Assembly: GCA_047610385.1 (NCBI GenBank)
Contig: JBLGAC010000008.1
Span: 41,346-105,345, forward strand
Source of the DNA: JBOCEF01 sp047610385
GTDB taxonomy: Bacteria; Pseudomonadota; Alphaproteobacteria; Rhodobacterales; Rhodobacteraceae
Length of the DNA stretch: 64,000 nucleotides
Direction of reading: 5' to 3'
Position numbers and translations under genes: made by a program. Positions 23,949 to 33,479 of the stretch are shown piece by piece; position 1 is the stretch's first letter, and each line of letters opens with the position of its first letter. The notes beneath the pieces were generated by a model that was not told where the DNA came from, searched no databases, and worked only from the letters and a program-made list of their open reading frames with translations.

Positions 23949-24037
23949 GGCCCGCCGCGCAACAATCGCGGCGGCCCGGCGGGGTCAGATCTGGCCCGCC
24001 GCGCAACAATCGCGGCGGTCCGGCATGCTCAGATCTG
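23949..24037 (-). repeat. Two-copy tandem duplication carrying a hairpin and the trpS 3' end
   Basis: Copy A (about 23949-23993) and copy B (about 23993-24037) repeat at a 44-base interval with few differences. Each holds the inverted repeat CCGCCGCG-CAACAAT-CGCGGCGG followed by a copy of TCAGATCTG, which in copy B is the trpS stop codon with its last two codons. The two identical hairpins lie in the trpS-uspA intergenic region; there is no T-run, so termination strength is uncertain. Confidence 0.8.
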
Positions 24038-25090
24038 CCGCGAGCGCAGCAGGCCGACTTTTTCGTAAGTGGCGTTCAGGATCGGGTTGGCGATCGCCGC
24101 GGCGCGGTCCGCACCATCGCCCAGCACCTTGTCGATATAGGCGACGTCAGCGGAAATCTCAGCCATTCGCGCGGCGATCGGGGCCATCTTTGCCACTGCC
24201 AGATCGGCCAGTTTGGGCTTGAATGTGCCAAAATTTGACCCGGCAAATTCCGCGATCACTGCGTCGATTGTGGTGTCCGACAGCGCGGCATAGATGCCAA
24301 TCAGATTGCGGGCCTCAGGGCGTTCTGCCAGGCCGTCGATGTGGTCGGGCAGGGGTTCGGCGTCGGTCTTTGCCTTGCGGAACTTCTGCGCGATCATGTC
24401 TGCGTTGTCGGTCAGGTTGATGCGGCTCATGTCCGAAGGCTCAGATTTCGACATCTTCTTGGACCCGTCGCGCAGGGACATGACGCGGGTGGCGACGCCT
24501 TCGATCATTGGTTCGGGCATCGGGAAGAAATCGGGGCATTTGTAGTCGTTGTTGAATTTGGCGGCGATGTCGCGCGCCAGTTCAAGGTGCTGCTTTTGGT
24601 CGTCGCCAACGGGCACATGGGTCGCGTGATAGATCAGGATGTCCGCGGCCATCAGCACTGGATAATTGAACAGCCCGACTGATGCGTTTTCGCGATTCTT
24701 GCCAGCCTTTTCCTTGAACTGGGTCATCCGGTTCAGCCAACCCATGCGGGCCACGCAGTTGAACACCCACGCCAGTTCGGCATGCGCCGAGACCTGCGAC
24801 TGGTTGAACAGGATCGATTTCGCCGGATCCAGCCCACAGGCCATGAAGGCAGCGGCCAGTTCGCGGATTGATCGGGTCAATTCGACAGGGTTGGGATTAA
24901 CCGTCAGTGCATGAAGATCAACCATGCAATAGAGGGTTTCGCCTAAACCTTCGTCCTGCATCTCAACGAAGCGCTTGACCGCGCCGAGATAGTTGCCCAG
25001 ATGCAGGTTCCCCGTGGGCTGAACGCCCGAGAACACCCGGCGCGGATGCGCGCCGCCTGAAGCGTCTGCCTGCGTCGGCATATCCGTCAT
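24029..25090 (-). CDS. trpS: Tryptophanyl-tRNA synthetase
   Basis: A 353-residue class Ic aminoacyl-tRNA synthetase charging tRNA-Trp. The HIGH-type motif is PTGNLHLGNYLGAVK and the KMSKS motif is DGSKKMSKSEPSD. The GDDQKQHLELARDIA stretch is TrpS-specific. The frame is open 60 codons further upstream, but the ATG at 25090 (MTDMPTQADASGG) matches family starts. A later ATG at 25081 is an alternative. It is divergent from the rhomboid gene with a 109-base shared promoter region. Confidence 0.97.
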   Translation of the reverse strand: MTDMPTQADASGGAHPRRVFSGVQPTGNLHLGNYLGAVKRFVEMQDEGLGETLYCMVDLHALTVNPNPVELTRSIRELAAAFMACGLDPAKSILFNQSQVSAHAELAWVFNCVARMGWLNRMTQFKEKAGKNRENASVGLFNYPVLMAADILIYHATHVPVGDDQKQHLELARDIAAKFNNDYKCPDFFPMPEPMIEGVATRVMSLRDGSKKMSKSEPSDMSRINLTDNADMIAQKFRKAKTDAEPLPDHIDGLAERPEARNLIGIYAALSDTTIDAVIAEFAGSNFGTFKPKLADLAVAKMAPIAARMAEISADVAYIDKVLGDGADRAAAIANPILNATYEKVGLLRSRQI

Positions 25091-25199
25091 GTCGGTTTCC
25101 CCCTGAGCGTCCGTTGGTTGACCGGCCTTATGGGGCGGCCCTGCGGATCGGTCAAGACGCGGGCGATGCACCCAACGCGCCTGTGAGCCCGGAGAGAGA

Positions 25200-25868
25200 A
25201 TGTTCCAGTTTCCCGCCCTGCCGCCCGTGCAGCCCCGCCACAAGCAGGTGGCCTTTGGGCTGACCGCCATCTTCGTGGTGATCGAGGTGGTGTTCCAGCT
25301 CTCTGATGTCGGGATCCTGCCGCAGGGCCTCAGGTGGAACGCCTACACGAAATTTTCGTTCTACGCGCCGTGGTTCGAAGACATGATCGCGGGGCGCCGC
25401 GCGCCGTCGCAGGCCATGTGGAACATGCTGACATATGCGTTCCTACACGGGTCCATGACGCATCTTTTGATGAATTGCGGGGCGTTTCTGGGGCTGGGGC
25501 TGGTGACGCTCAGGATCTTTGGCACGCGGCTGTTCATGCTGTTTTTTGTGGTGACGGCGGTTGGTGGGGCGCTGGCCTTCGGGCTGATGTCGAATTCGGA
25601 AATGCCGATGGTCGGCGTGTCGGGCGTGGTGTTCGGCCTGATCGGCGTGCTGAAATATGCCGAGCTGGCGTTCATTCGTCATCAGGGCGGGCGGTATCAG
25701 CCGGTGGCGATCCGCAAATATGTCACCTCTTTGGCCATTCTGGCAGCGGTGAACGTCGCCATCGCATGGCTGCTGAAGGACATTATGGCGTGGCAGACCC
25801 ATCTGGGCGGCTTCGTCGCTGGGTGGATCGCTGCGTGGTTGGTGGTCCCCAAGCCTGCCAAAACGTGA
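25200..25868 (+). CDS. Rhomboid-family intramembrane serine protease
   Basis: A 222-residue polytopic protease with about six helices. The catalytic Ser is S141 in the GVSG motif (MVGVSGVVFG) and the catalytic His is H201 in QTHLGGFVAGW. The HGSMTHLLMN segment (83-92) supplies the oxyanion-region His and Asn. The active site is therefore intact. The ATG at 25200 follows GGAGAGAGA. The substrate is unknown. Confidence 0.92.
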   Translation: MFQFPALPPVQPRHKQVAFGLTAIFVVIEVVFQLSDVGILPQGLRWNAYTKFSFYAPWFEDMIAGRRAPSQAMWNMLTYAFLHGSMTHLLMNCGAFLGLGLVTLRIFGTRLFMLFFVVTAVGGALAFGLMSNSEMPMVGVSGVVFGLIGVLKYAELAFIRHQGGRYQPVAIRKYVTSLAILAAVNVAIAWLLKDIMAWQTHLGGFVAGWIAAWLVVPKPAKT

Positions 25869-25871
25869 TCG

Positions 25872-25910
25872 CGGGGGGCGCAGCGGCCTCGGGGCGCCTT
25901 GCGCCCCCCG
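25872..25910. terminator. Convergent hairpin between the rhomboid gene and murJ
   Basis: CGGGGGGCGCA (25872-25882) pairs with TGCGCCCCCCG (25900-25910) across a 17-base GC-rich loop, just past the rhomboid stop. There is no T-run, so it is a probable but unproven terminator for both converging genes. Confidence 0.5.
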
Positions 25911-25961
25911 ATGCCGCCGCCGCAGTCGCGGCCGGTCGCGCGGTTTGGGGGGCGCAGCGCA

Positions 25962-27503
25962 TCAGCGGCGGCGCATCAGCGCTTTCATCTCACCGAAGCT
26001 GAGACCGCCGAGCGCGGCTGCCGCGATGAAGTAGATCAGCATCGACGCCGCCACCAGCATCGCCAGCGCAAGATAGCGCAGGCCCGGCGCTGCCAACGCT
26101 CCGCCCGCCAGCCCCGCCAGCGCCCAGGCCCCAAGGCCCATGATCAGGCTCGCCGCCAGAATGCGTGGCGCGCGGGCAGTAAGGCGCGCGTCGATCTTGA
26201 CCGCGTCGCCAAAGCGTTGGGCGCGCCGCCACAGCATCAGCACGTTGATCCAGCCCGCCAGCGTCGTGCCCACGGCCGCGGCCAGAAAGCCGATCACCGG
26301 CGACAGGCCGATCGCCACGATCACGTTGATCGCCATGCCCCACAGTGCGATCTTGAACGGGGTGCGGGTGTCTTCGCGTGCGAAAAACGCTGGCTGCAGG
26401 ACCTTTTGCAGCACGAAGGCGGGCAGGCCCAGCCCGTAGATCGCGGTGGCGAGCGCCGTGGCCGCGGCGTCCTCGGGCCCGAAGGCGCCGCGGCCAAACA
26501 GGACCGACACCAGCGGCAGCGGAATCGCCACCAGCGCGATGGATGCTGGCAGGGTCAGCGCCAGCGCAAATTCCGCGGCGCGGTTGGTTGCATCGCGCCC
26601 ACCCTGGGCGTCGTCGGCCCGAAGCCGGCGCGCCAGATCGGGCAGCAACACGACCCCAATCGCCACGCCCACAACCCCGAGCGGCAGCTGATACAGCCGG
26701 TCTGCATAGTAAAGCCACGCCACTGCGCCGTCGAAATACGATGCCACTTGGCGCCCGACCACGAGGTTGATCTGCACCACACCACCTGCCAGCGCAGCCG
26801 GGGCGGCGATGATGGCGAGGCGCTTCAGCTCTGGCGTCATGCGCGGGCGGCGCAGGCGCAGGCGCATTCCTGCACGCGCGGCGGCGCGCCACAGCAGCGC
26901 CATCTGCGCGACGCCCGCGATCGACACGCCCCAGACCAGCGCCGGACCCGGGTCGATATCTGTCATCCCCGCCAGCGTCAGCGCGCCCAGCAGGATGATG
27001 TTCAGCAGCACTGGTGCAGCGGCGGCGGCGGCAAATTTGTCCATGGCATTCAGCACGCCGGACAGCAGTGCCGCGATTGAGATGAAGAAGATGTAGGGAA
27101 ACGCGATCCGCCCGTAATCGGTCGCAAGGGTCAGGCGTTCATCCGCCGCAAAGCCCGATGCCAGCCCCAGCACAAGGAACGGCATCAGCGCCAGCGCGAT
27201 CAGCGTCAGCGCGATCAGCACCGCAGCAAGCCCGGCCATCGCATCTTCGGCAAAAGCGCGGGCGGGGGCGTCACCCTCGCCTTCCAGCTTTTTGGCGAAC
27301 ATCGGGATGAACGCCATGTTAAAGGCGCCCTCGGCAAAAAAGCGGCGGAAAAGGTTGGGCAGCGAAAAGGCGATCACGAACGCTTCGGCCGTGGGGCCGG
27401 CGCCCAATGCAGCGGCGATGGCCATGTCGCGGGCAAAGCCGAGCACTCGGCTGGCCATGGTCCAGCCCCCGACAGTGGCGAAAGAGCGGAACATGCGCGA
27501 CAT
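25962..27503 (-). CDS. murJ: Lipid II flippase MurJ (MviN family)
   Basis: A 513-residue MOP-superfamily membrane protein with about 14 helices that moves lipid II across the inner membrane for peptidoglycan synthesis. Signature stretches are TMASRVLGFARDM, AFVIAFSLPNLFRRFFAEG (with the conserved Arg pair), AFNMAFIPMFAKK and GVVQINLVVGRQVASY. It follows glnD in the same direction, 231 bases downstream, as in related genomes. Confidence 0.96.
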   Translation of the reverse strand: MSRMFRSFATVGGWTMASRVLGFARDMAIAAALGAGPTAEAFVIAFSLPNLFRRFFAEGAFNMAFIPMFAKKLEGEGDAPARAFAEDAMAGLAAVLIALTLIALALMPFLVLGLASGFAADERLTLATDYGRIAFPYIFFISIAALLSGVLNAMDKFAAAAAAPVLLNIILLGALTLAGMTDIDPGPALVWGVSIAGVAQMALLWRAAARAGMRLRLRRPRMTPELKRLAIIAAPAALAGGVVQINLVVGRQVASYFDGAVAWLYYADRLYQLPLGVVGVAIGVVLLPDLARRLRADDAQGGRDATNRAAEFALALTLPASIALVAIPLPLVSVLFGRGAFGPEDAAATALATAIYGLGLPAFVLQKVLQPAFFAREDTRTPFKIALWGMAINVIVAIGLSPVIGFLAAAVGTTLAGWINVLMLWRRAQRFGDAVKIDARLTARAPRILAASLIMGLGAWALAGLAGGALAAPGLRYLALAMLVAASMLIYFIAAAALGGLSFGEMKALMRRR

Positions 27504-27734
27504 CGGGATGGCTCCGGGGCTGGAGGGACGGCGTTGGGGGATGGTTTACGCGCGGATGGCGCCCAAGTCGTGAAGACCGAAGGCCGCGGGGATCGCGGAT
27601 CGGCGCGCGCCATCCGGCACCCGCCGCCTGCCACCCCTAAAAACGCTTGGGATGGGCGCGCGCCGCCCTTTGCGGCGCCGGGCGAGCGGGGGCGCAAGGC
27701 CCCCCGAGCCCGCATTTGGCCCAATGGCGCGGCC

Positions 27735-30644
27735 TCAGGTCTTTTCACTGTCCGGCGAGGCGTTGTCGATGGCACCGCGCAGGGCGTCCTCGATCGCCTT
27801 CATCTTGGTGGCTGAGCGGACTTTCAGCCCGAACAGGTCCTTGATGTAAAAGACGTCCACCGCCTGTTCGCCATAGGTCGCGATCAGCGCCGAGGCGATG
27901 GCGATGTTGCACGATGACAGCGCGCGGGTCAGGTCATACAGCAGCCCGATCCGGTCGCGGGTGTCGACCTCCACCACCGTGTAGATTTCCGAACTGGCAT
28001 TGTCGAAGGTCACCCGGGTCGGCACGCGGAACTTGCTTTCGCGTTTCTTCACCTTGCGCTTGGGCTTCAGCGCGTCGCGGGCCACAAGATCGCCGCTTAG
28101 CGTGCGTTTGACCGTGCGCCGCAGGCGGTCAAGCTGGCTGCGGTCATAGGGCGTGCCCTCTGCGCTCTGGATCCAGAAGGCCGACACGGCGAACCCGTCG
28201 GAGGTCGTGAAGGTCCGCGCGTCCACCACATTGGCGCCCGCCAGCGCCAGCGCCCCGGCCATGCGCGAAAAGATCCCCGGATGATCGGCCATCACGAAAC
28301 AGGCGCGCGACACGCCGCGGGCATGGTCTTGGGTGATGTCGCTTTCCACCCGGTCCTCGGCGCGCGGCCGCCCGAGGATCGCGAACTGTTCGTGCGCGTC
28401 GGTGTCCAGCCCCAGCCAGTAGGGCGGGTAATGGCGGGCGATCTCGGCCTCCAGTTCCTCCGCCGGCCAACCCTGCATACGCTCACGCAGGGCCTGCATG
28501 GCCTCGGTGGCGCGTTCCTTGCGCGATCTGGTCTCCGACCCGCCGGTCAGTTCATCCTTGGTGTCGTTGTAAAGCTGGCGCAGCAGCTGCGCCTTCCAGT
28601 TGTTCCAGACCCCCGGCCCCACCGCCATGATATCGCATGCGGTCAGCACCAGCAGCAGACGCAGGCGCGACGGCGTGCGCACCACATCGGCAAACGCCCG
28701 CACTGTGGATGGGTCTGAGATGTCGCGCTTCTGCGCCACGTCGGACATCAGCAGATGATGGCGCACCAGCCAGGCCACGGTTGCGGTGGACCCGGCGTCC
28801 AGCCCCAGCCGGGGGCACAGCGCCTCGGCCACTTGGGCGCCGACCTCTGAATGGTCCTCGGGCAGGCCCTTGCCGATGTCGTGCAGCAGCAGCGCCACAT
28901 ACAGCACCGTGCGGTCGACGCCCTCGGTCATGATCAGCGAGCTGAGCGGCAGATCCGCCTTCAGCGCCCCCGTTTCAATCCGGTGCAGGGTGCGGATCGC
29001 CATGATGGTATGCTCATCCACCGTGTAGTGGTGATACATATTGAACTGCATCATCGCGACGATGCGGCCAAAATCGGGGATGAAACGCCCCAGCACCCCG
29101 GTTTCCAGCATCCGGCGCAGCGCGCGCTCAGGGTCCTTGGAATTCACCAGCAGGTCGACGAACAGCTTATTGGCCGCCGGGTCTTCGCGCATCTTGTCAT
29201 CAATCAGATGCAGGTTGGCGGCGATCATCCGAAGCGCGTTGGGGTGGATCAGCGCGCCGGTCTTCAACCCCTGTTCCAGCACCCGCAGGACGTTGATCGG
29301 ATCGCCGGTCAGGACCGCCTCGTCGGGGATATCAAGCCGCCCGTCGCGCATCACAAAAGGCCCAGCGGCCCCGCGCGCGCCCGCCGCCGTGAACGCGCGC
29401 AGCAGGCCCGACAGTTTGGGGCGTTTCTTGACGTGCTGCGCTTCCAGCGCGGCAAGGAAGATGCGCGTCAGGTCTCCGACATTGCGGGCATGGCTGAAAT
29501 AGGTCTGCATGAACCTCTCAACCCCGCGCTGGCCGCCTTCGTCCTCAAAGCCGAGCCGCCGGGCGACGTCGACCTGCTGGTCAAAGGTCAGCTGGTCGTT
29601 GGCGCGGCCCGAGTTCAGATGCAGATGGCAGCGCACGGTCCACAGAAAGCTTTCGGCCTCCGAAAAAATCTGCACCTCATGTTCGGAGAACACGCCCTTG
29701 GCCACCAGATCCTTGGGCGAGGCCGCGTGATAGAGGTATTTCGCAATCCAATACAGCGTCTGCAAATCGCGCAGCCCGCCTTTGCTTTCCTTGACGTTCG
29801 GTTCCAGCAAATAGCGCGATCCGCCGTGGCGTTTGTGGCGCTGGGCGCGCTCTTCCAGCTTGGCCTCGACAAATTCGGGGCCGGTGCGGGAAAATAGCTC
29901 CCCCCACAGCCGGGCGTCCAGTTCTTCGGCCAAAGGCCGGGCGCCGGAGATGAAGCGGTGCTCCAGCAACGCGGTGCGGATGGTGATGTCGTCGCGCCCC
30001 AGCCGCAGGCAATCATCCACCGTGCGCACCGAATGGCCGACCTTCAGGCGCAGGTCCCACAGCATGTAAAGAATGTTCTCGACCAGCGTTTCCACCCAGC
30101 CGGTGGCCTTCCACGGCGTCAGGAACAGCAGGTCCACGTCTGAGAACGGGGCCATTTCAAAGCGCCCGTAGCCGCCAACGGCGATGACGGCGATCTTCTG
30201 GCCCTCAGTCGGGGCGTGGTTGGGGCACAGCCAGCGCAGCGATATCTCAATGGAGGCGCGCACCACCTCGTCGGTCAGCCACGCGATCGACCGGGCCGCG
30301 GCGGGGCCTGCCATCGGCTCAGCCTCCAGCGCCAGTGCGATGGCGGTCTTTCCGGCGTCCAGCGCGTCGCGCAGGATCTGGGCGATGGCGGCCTTGAAGG
30401 TGTCGCGGTCGCCATCTGCCTGGGTGTGGGCGGCCTCAATCCTGGCCATGACCGTGTCAGCCGTAAAGATGCTGTGCGCCGGAAGGATCAGCGGCGGTGC
30501 CCCTTTGGGGGCATCCAGCGGCTCCGGCGTCGGGCCGGAGGGGGGTGGCGCCGGGGCATGACCCTCTGGCGGCAGGGCGGGGGTGAACCCGTCCTCGGCA
30601 AGAATGTCGGCGAGGATGTCGGGGCTGGGCACGCGCGGGGTCAT
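27735..30644 (-). CDS. glnD: Bifunctional PII uridylyltransferase / uridylyl-removing enzyme
   Basis: A 969-residue nitrogen sensor that uridylylates PII proteins under nitrogen limitation and removes UMP when glutamine is high. The domains in order are a nucleotidyltransferase (VGGYGRFEMAPFSDVDLLFL near residue 145), a GlnE-like helical region, an HD phosphohydrolase region (MYHHYTVDEHT, then LLHDIGKG), and two C-terminal ACT domains for glutamine sensing (CFVMADHPGIFSRMAGAL and DTRDRIGLLYDLTRAL). The start is the ATG at 30644, sharing one base with the lppC stop (TGATG); a TTG one codon earlier is less likely. Confidence 0.97.
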   Translation of the reverse strand: MTPRVPSPDILADILAEDGFTPALPPEGHAPAPPPSGPTPEPLDAPKGAPPLILPAHSIFTADTVMARIEAAHTQADGDRDTFKAAIAQILRDALDAGKTAIALALEAEPMAGPAAARSIAWLTDEVVRASIEISLRWLCPNHAPTEGQKIAVIAVGGYGRFEMAPFSDVDLLFLTPWKATGWVETLVENILYMLWDLRLKVGHSVRTVDDCLRLGRDDITIRTALLEHRFISGARPLAEELDARLWGELFSRTGPEFVEAKLEERAQRHKRHGGSRYLLEPNVKESKGGLRDLQTLYWIAKYLYHAASPKDLVAKGVFSEHEVQIFSEAESFLWTVRCHLHLNSGRANDQLTFDQQVDVARRLGFEDEGGQRGVERFMQTYFSHARNVGDLTRIFLAALEAQHVKKRPKLSGLLRAFTAAGARGAAGPFVMRDGRLDIPDEAVLTGDPINVLRVLEQGLKTGALIHPNALRMIAANLHLIDDKMREDPAANKLFVDLLVNSKDPERALRRMLETGVLGRFIPDFGRIVAMMQFNMYHHYTVDEHTIMAIRTLHRIETGALKADLPLSSLIMTEGVDRTVLYVALLLHDIGKGLPEDHSEVGAQVAEALCPRLGLDAGSTATVAWLVRHHLLMSDVAQKRDISDPSTVRAFADVVRTPSRLRLLLVLTACDIMAVGPGVWNNWKAQLLRQLYNDTKDELTGGSETRSRKERATEAMQALRERMQGWPAEELEAEIARHYPPYWLGLDTDAHEQFAILGRPRAEDRVESDITQDHARGVSRACFVMADHPGIFSRMAGALALAGANVVDARTFTTSDGFAVSAFWIQSAEGTPYDRSQLDRLRRTVKRTLSGDLVARDALKPKRKVKKRESKFRVPTRVTFDNASSEIYTVVEVDTRDRIGLLYDLTRALSSCNIAIASALIATYGEQAVDVFYIKDLFGLKVRSATKMKAIEDALRGAIDNASPDSEKT

Positions 30645-31873
30645 CAAAGCCCGGCACGCCCACCGGCTGCGACAGGCGCCGGATCAACCACGATAAAGCC
30701 TTCGGGCGCGACCTCCAGCACCGCAAGCGCGCGCTGGTTCAGGCCTTCGGGGGTGAAACGGAATGCGCCCGCCGCGCCGGAAAAGCCTGCCGGATCGGTG
30801 ATCGCGGTCCAGTCGAACGGGGTGATCAGGCGCGCGGCACGGGCGCTTTCCACCATCGCCACGGCGGCGGCGGCGGCATCATAGCCCAGATGCGCAAGGC
30901 GGCTGGGCGCTGCGCCATACCGCGCGGCATAGCGCCTTTCAAACGCGCTCAGGCGGAACGGGTCGGGTGCTGCGAACCAGCCGCCCTGCAGGGCGCGTTC
31001 CTTGACGATGCCGGGATCCTTGGACCAGATGCTCAGCCCCAGATATTTGCCGTTGCGGGGGGACACGCCGTTGAAATCAAGGAACGCCACTGCGGACCGC
31101 AATCCGTCGCCTTCCTCAGGCAGCACCACGGCCTGCGCGCCGCTGGCGAGGTGGTCTTTGGCATAGGGCGCAGCTGCGGCCTGAATGCCTTCAAAGCTGC
31201 GATTATACGAGCCCTGCGCCGCGACCATGGCACCTGCGCGCCGCGCGCCGTCCTGCACCGCGCGGGTGGCGGCGACGCCATAGGGCGTGTCGGGGGCGAA
31301 GACGCCGATGCGGCTGTATCCGGCACCCGCGGCAAAGCTGACGATGCGCGCCGCCTCGGTAGAGGGCAACTGGCCGACCAGCCAGACATTCGCGCCCGCG
31401 ACATTCGCATCGGTTGAGAATGAGATGACGTTCACCCCCCGCGCGGCAGCCACAGACGCGGCAGCCCCAACATTGGACCCGAACAGCGGCCCAAGCAGCA
31501 GCGCCGCGCCGTCATCCAGTGCCCGGCGCGCGGCGGCGGCGGCCCCGCCCGGTCCCCCGCCCAGTCCCCCGGCGGTGTCATAGATCCGAAGCGCAACGGC
31601 GTTCCCGCCCAGTTCCTCAGCCGCAAGCATGGCTGCGTTGGCGATGCCCTGCGCCTCAGCGGCGACGCCACCTTCTGCGCCCACCGGCAGCAGCAGCGCG
31701 ACCGGCGCGGGGGCCGACAGATTCACCTGCGGTTCTGCGGGCGCGGCGGGCTGGGGCACGGGCCTCAGTGCGGTTCCACGGGTTGGCGGCGTGCAAGCGG
31801 CCAGCATGGCGGCGGCAGCGAAGGCGAGGGCGAAGCGCCCCGCGCGATTGTAACGGGCGGTTCTGATGGTCAT
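30644..31873 (-). CDS. LppC/LpoA-like penicillin-binding protein activator lipoprotein
   Basis: A 409-residue lipoprotein with a lipobox LAAC at C27 and a type I periplasmic-binding fold, as in the LppC family. In Enterobacteria LpoA activates PBP1A. Here the N-terminal TPR domain of LpoA is absent, as is usual in alphaproteobacteria, so an activator role is inferred from family only. GPLFGSNVGAAASVAAARGV and VVLPEEGDGLRS are typical of the fold. The start at 31873 follows GAGGA. It is the first gene of an lppC-glnD(-murJ) unit and diverges from rsmI. Confidence 0.85.
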   Translation of the reverse strand: MTIRTARYNRAGRFALAFAAAAMLAACTPPTRGTALRPVPQPAAPAEPQVNLSAPAPVALLLPVGAEGGVAAEAQGIANAAMLAAEELGGNAVALRIYDTAGGLGGGPGGAAAAARRALDDGAALLLGPLFGSNVGAAASVAAARGVNVISFSTDANVAGANVWLVGQLPSTEAARIVSFAAGAGYSRIGVFAPDTPYGVAATRAVQDGARRAGAMVAAQGSYNRSFEGIQAAAAPYAKDHLASGAQAVVLPEEGDGLRSAVAFLDFNGVSPRNGKYLGLSIWSKDPGIVKERALQGGWFAAPDPFRLSAFERRYAARYGAAPSRLAHLGYDAAAAAVAMVESARAARLITPFDWTAITDPAGFSGAAGAFRFTPEGLNQRALAVLEVAPEGFIVVDPAPVAAGGRAGL

Positions 31874-32000
31874 GATGCGTCCTCGCGTTCCGCCGGGATA
31901 CATCCCGGTCCGAGCTTGATCACCAGCGCGTCGCAGCGGGACGCAGGCGTCCTGCGCGATCTTGCGCTCTTATCAAGGGTCGTGCCATGACGAAGCCCAT

Positions 32001-32963
32001 ATGAAAAGCGATGATGATGCAATGGTGGGCCCGGACGGGGCACCCGGCGCGCCGATGGCGCAGCGCGGCCACAGCGGTGCGGCCTGGGCCGGGGCTGGGC
32101 GCGCGCCAATCCCGCCGGGCTTGCATCTGGTGGCAACGCCGATCGGCAATGCTGGGGACATCACGCTGCGGGCGCTTGACACCCTTGCGCGCGCCGACGT
32201 GCTGGCGGCCGAGGACACCCGCACCCTGCGCCGCCTGATGGAGATCCACGGCGTTGCGCTGAACGGTCGCCCGCTGATCGCCTATAATGACCATAACGGC
32301 CCGCGCCGCCGCCCACAGCTGCTTGAACACCTCGCGGTGGGCCGGTCGGTCGCCTATTGCTCAGACGCGGGCACGCCGCTGGTGTCTGATCCGGGCTGGA
32401 AACTGGCCTCTGAGGCTGTCGCGGCGGGCGCGGACATCACCGCGGCACCGGGTGCCAGCGCGGTGCTGGCGGCGCTGTGCGTGTCGGGGCTGCCGTCAGA
32501 CCGGTTCCTGTTCGCGGGGTTTCTGCCGCAAAAGGCCGGCGCGCGGCGAACGGTGCTGGCTGAACTGGCGCAGGTTCCCGCGACGCTGGTGTTCTACGAA
32601 GCGCCGCGCCGGGCCGCTGAGACGTTGCGCGCGATGGCCGAAATCCTCGGCCCCGACCGCCCCGCTGCATTCTGCCGTGAATTGACCAAGCGCTTTGAAC
32701 AGGTGCGCCGCGGCTCTGTCGCGGAGCTGGCTGAGGCGCTGGGCGCTGAGCCTGCCGCCAAGGGCGAGGCGGTGTTGGTGATCGGCCCACCGGATGCTGA
32801 TGCCGGGCTTGGCGATGCTGAAACCGTGGATGAACAGTTGCGCGCGGCGCTGGCACGAGGGTCGGTGAAGGACGCCGCCCGCGACGTTGCAGCGCTGACG
32901 GGGCGCAAGCGGGCGGATCTGTACGCGCGGGCGCTGGAATTGCGGGGAGAAGATCGTTCATGA
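32001..32963 (+). CDS. rsmI: 16S rRNA (cytidine-1402-2'-O)-methyltransferase RsmI
   Basis: A 320-residue tetrapyrrole-methylase-fold enzyme that methylates C1402 in the ribosomal decoding site. Signatures are LHLVATPIGNAGDITLRALD, LAAEDTRTLRRLM, YCSDAGTPLVSDPG and FYEAPRRAAETL. The start is uncertain: the ATG at 32001 is taken, an ATG at 32022 is equally possible, and the conserved part begins only near residue 33. It leads a plus-strand group rsmI-yraN-BON lipoprotein-gshB, an arrangement common in the order. Confidence 0.95.
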   Translation: MKSDDDAMVGPDGAPGAPMAQRGHSGAAWAGAGRAPIPPGLHLVATPIGNAGDITLRALDTLARADVLAAEDTRTLRRLMEIHGVALNGRPLIAYNDHNGPRRRPQLLEHLAVGRSVAYCSDAGTPLVSDPGWKLASEAVAAGADITAAPGASAVLAALCVSGLPSDRFLFAGFLPQKAGARRTVLAELAQVPATLVFYEAPRRAAETLRAMAEILGPDRPAAFCRELTKRFEQVRRGSVAELAEALGAEPAAKGEAVLVIGPPDADAGLGDAETVDEQLRAALARGSVKDAARDVAALTGRKRADLYARALELRGEDRS

Positions 32964-33015
32964 AATGTTTGCTTTGTTGGGGGATCTTGAGGTGAACTGA
33001 TTAAGGACGCCGCCC

Positions 33016-33462
33016 ATGCCCTTTGACGCGATCATGCCCGACATCGTCCTGACGCCGCCGCCCCCTGCGCCGACGCTGTTCGCGCGGACCAAACCGCGCG
33101 GCGGCGGCGCGATGGCCAAGGCCGCGGGTGCCGCGGCTGAAAACGCCGCCCTCAGGCGCTATCGAAAAGGTGGCGCGATGTTTCTTGCGCAGAACTGGCG
33201 CGCGCGGAAAATTCATGGTGGCGGCGAAATCGATCTGGTGCTGGAACGCGGCGGCGTCGTGATTTTTGTGGAGGTCAAAGCCCGGCGCACTTTGCCTGAG
33301 GCTTATAATTGCATCCGCCCGTCGCAGCTGCGCCGCATCATGGCCGCGGCCGAAGGCTATATGACCGATTCCGGACGCTGGGGCGGGGACATGCGCTTTG
33401 ACATCGTGCTTTGTGATCGCTACGGCGCTATGGAGAAGATTGAGAATATCTGGATCGACTGA
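33016..33462 (+). CDS. YraN/UPF0102 endonuclease-fold protein
   Basis: A 148-residue member of UPF0102, which has a Holliday-resolvase-like nuclease fold with unproven activity. Core residues are visible in NWRARKIHGGGEIDLVLER (Glu and Asp) and VVIFVEVKARR (E-x-K), the expected PD-(D/E)XK arrangement. The ~35-residue N-terminal extension is Pro-rich and may be outside the domain; an internal ATG (MAKAAGAAAENAA) is an alternative start. It follows rsmI by 52 bases. Confidence 0.9.
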   Translation: MPFDAIMPDIVLTPPPPAPTLFARTKPRGGGAMAKAAGAAAENAALRRYRKGGAMFLAQNWRARKIHGGGEIDLVLERGGVVIFVEVKARRTLPEAYNCIRPSQLRRIMAAAEGYMTDSGRWGGDMRFDIVLCDRYGAMEKIENIWID

Positions 33463-33479
33463 CGGGAGAAACCGCGCGG

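Noticed and set aside
23949..24037. Direct repeats considered as a CRISPR-like array
   Set aside because: Only two copies with no spacers of uniform length and no cas genes; better explained as a tandem duplication of a hairpin.
31962..32000. TTG start 39 bases upstream for RsmI
   Set aside because: It overlaps the promoter side of the divergent lppC gene and adds residues unlike any RsmI N-terminus.
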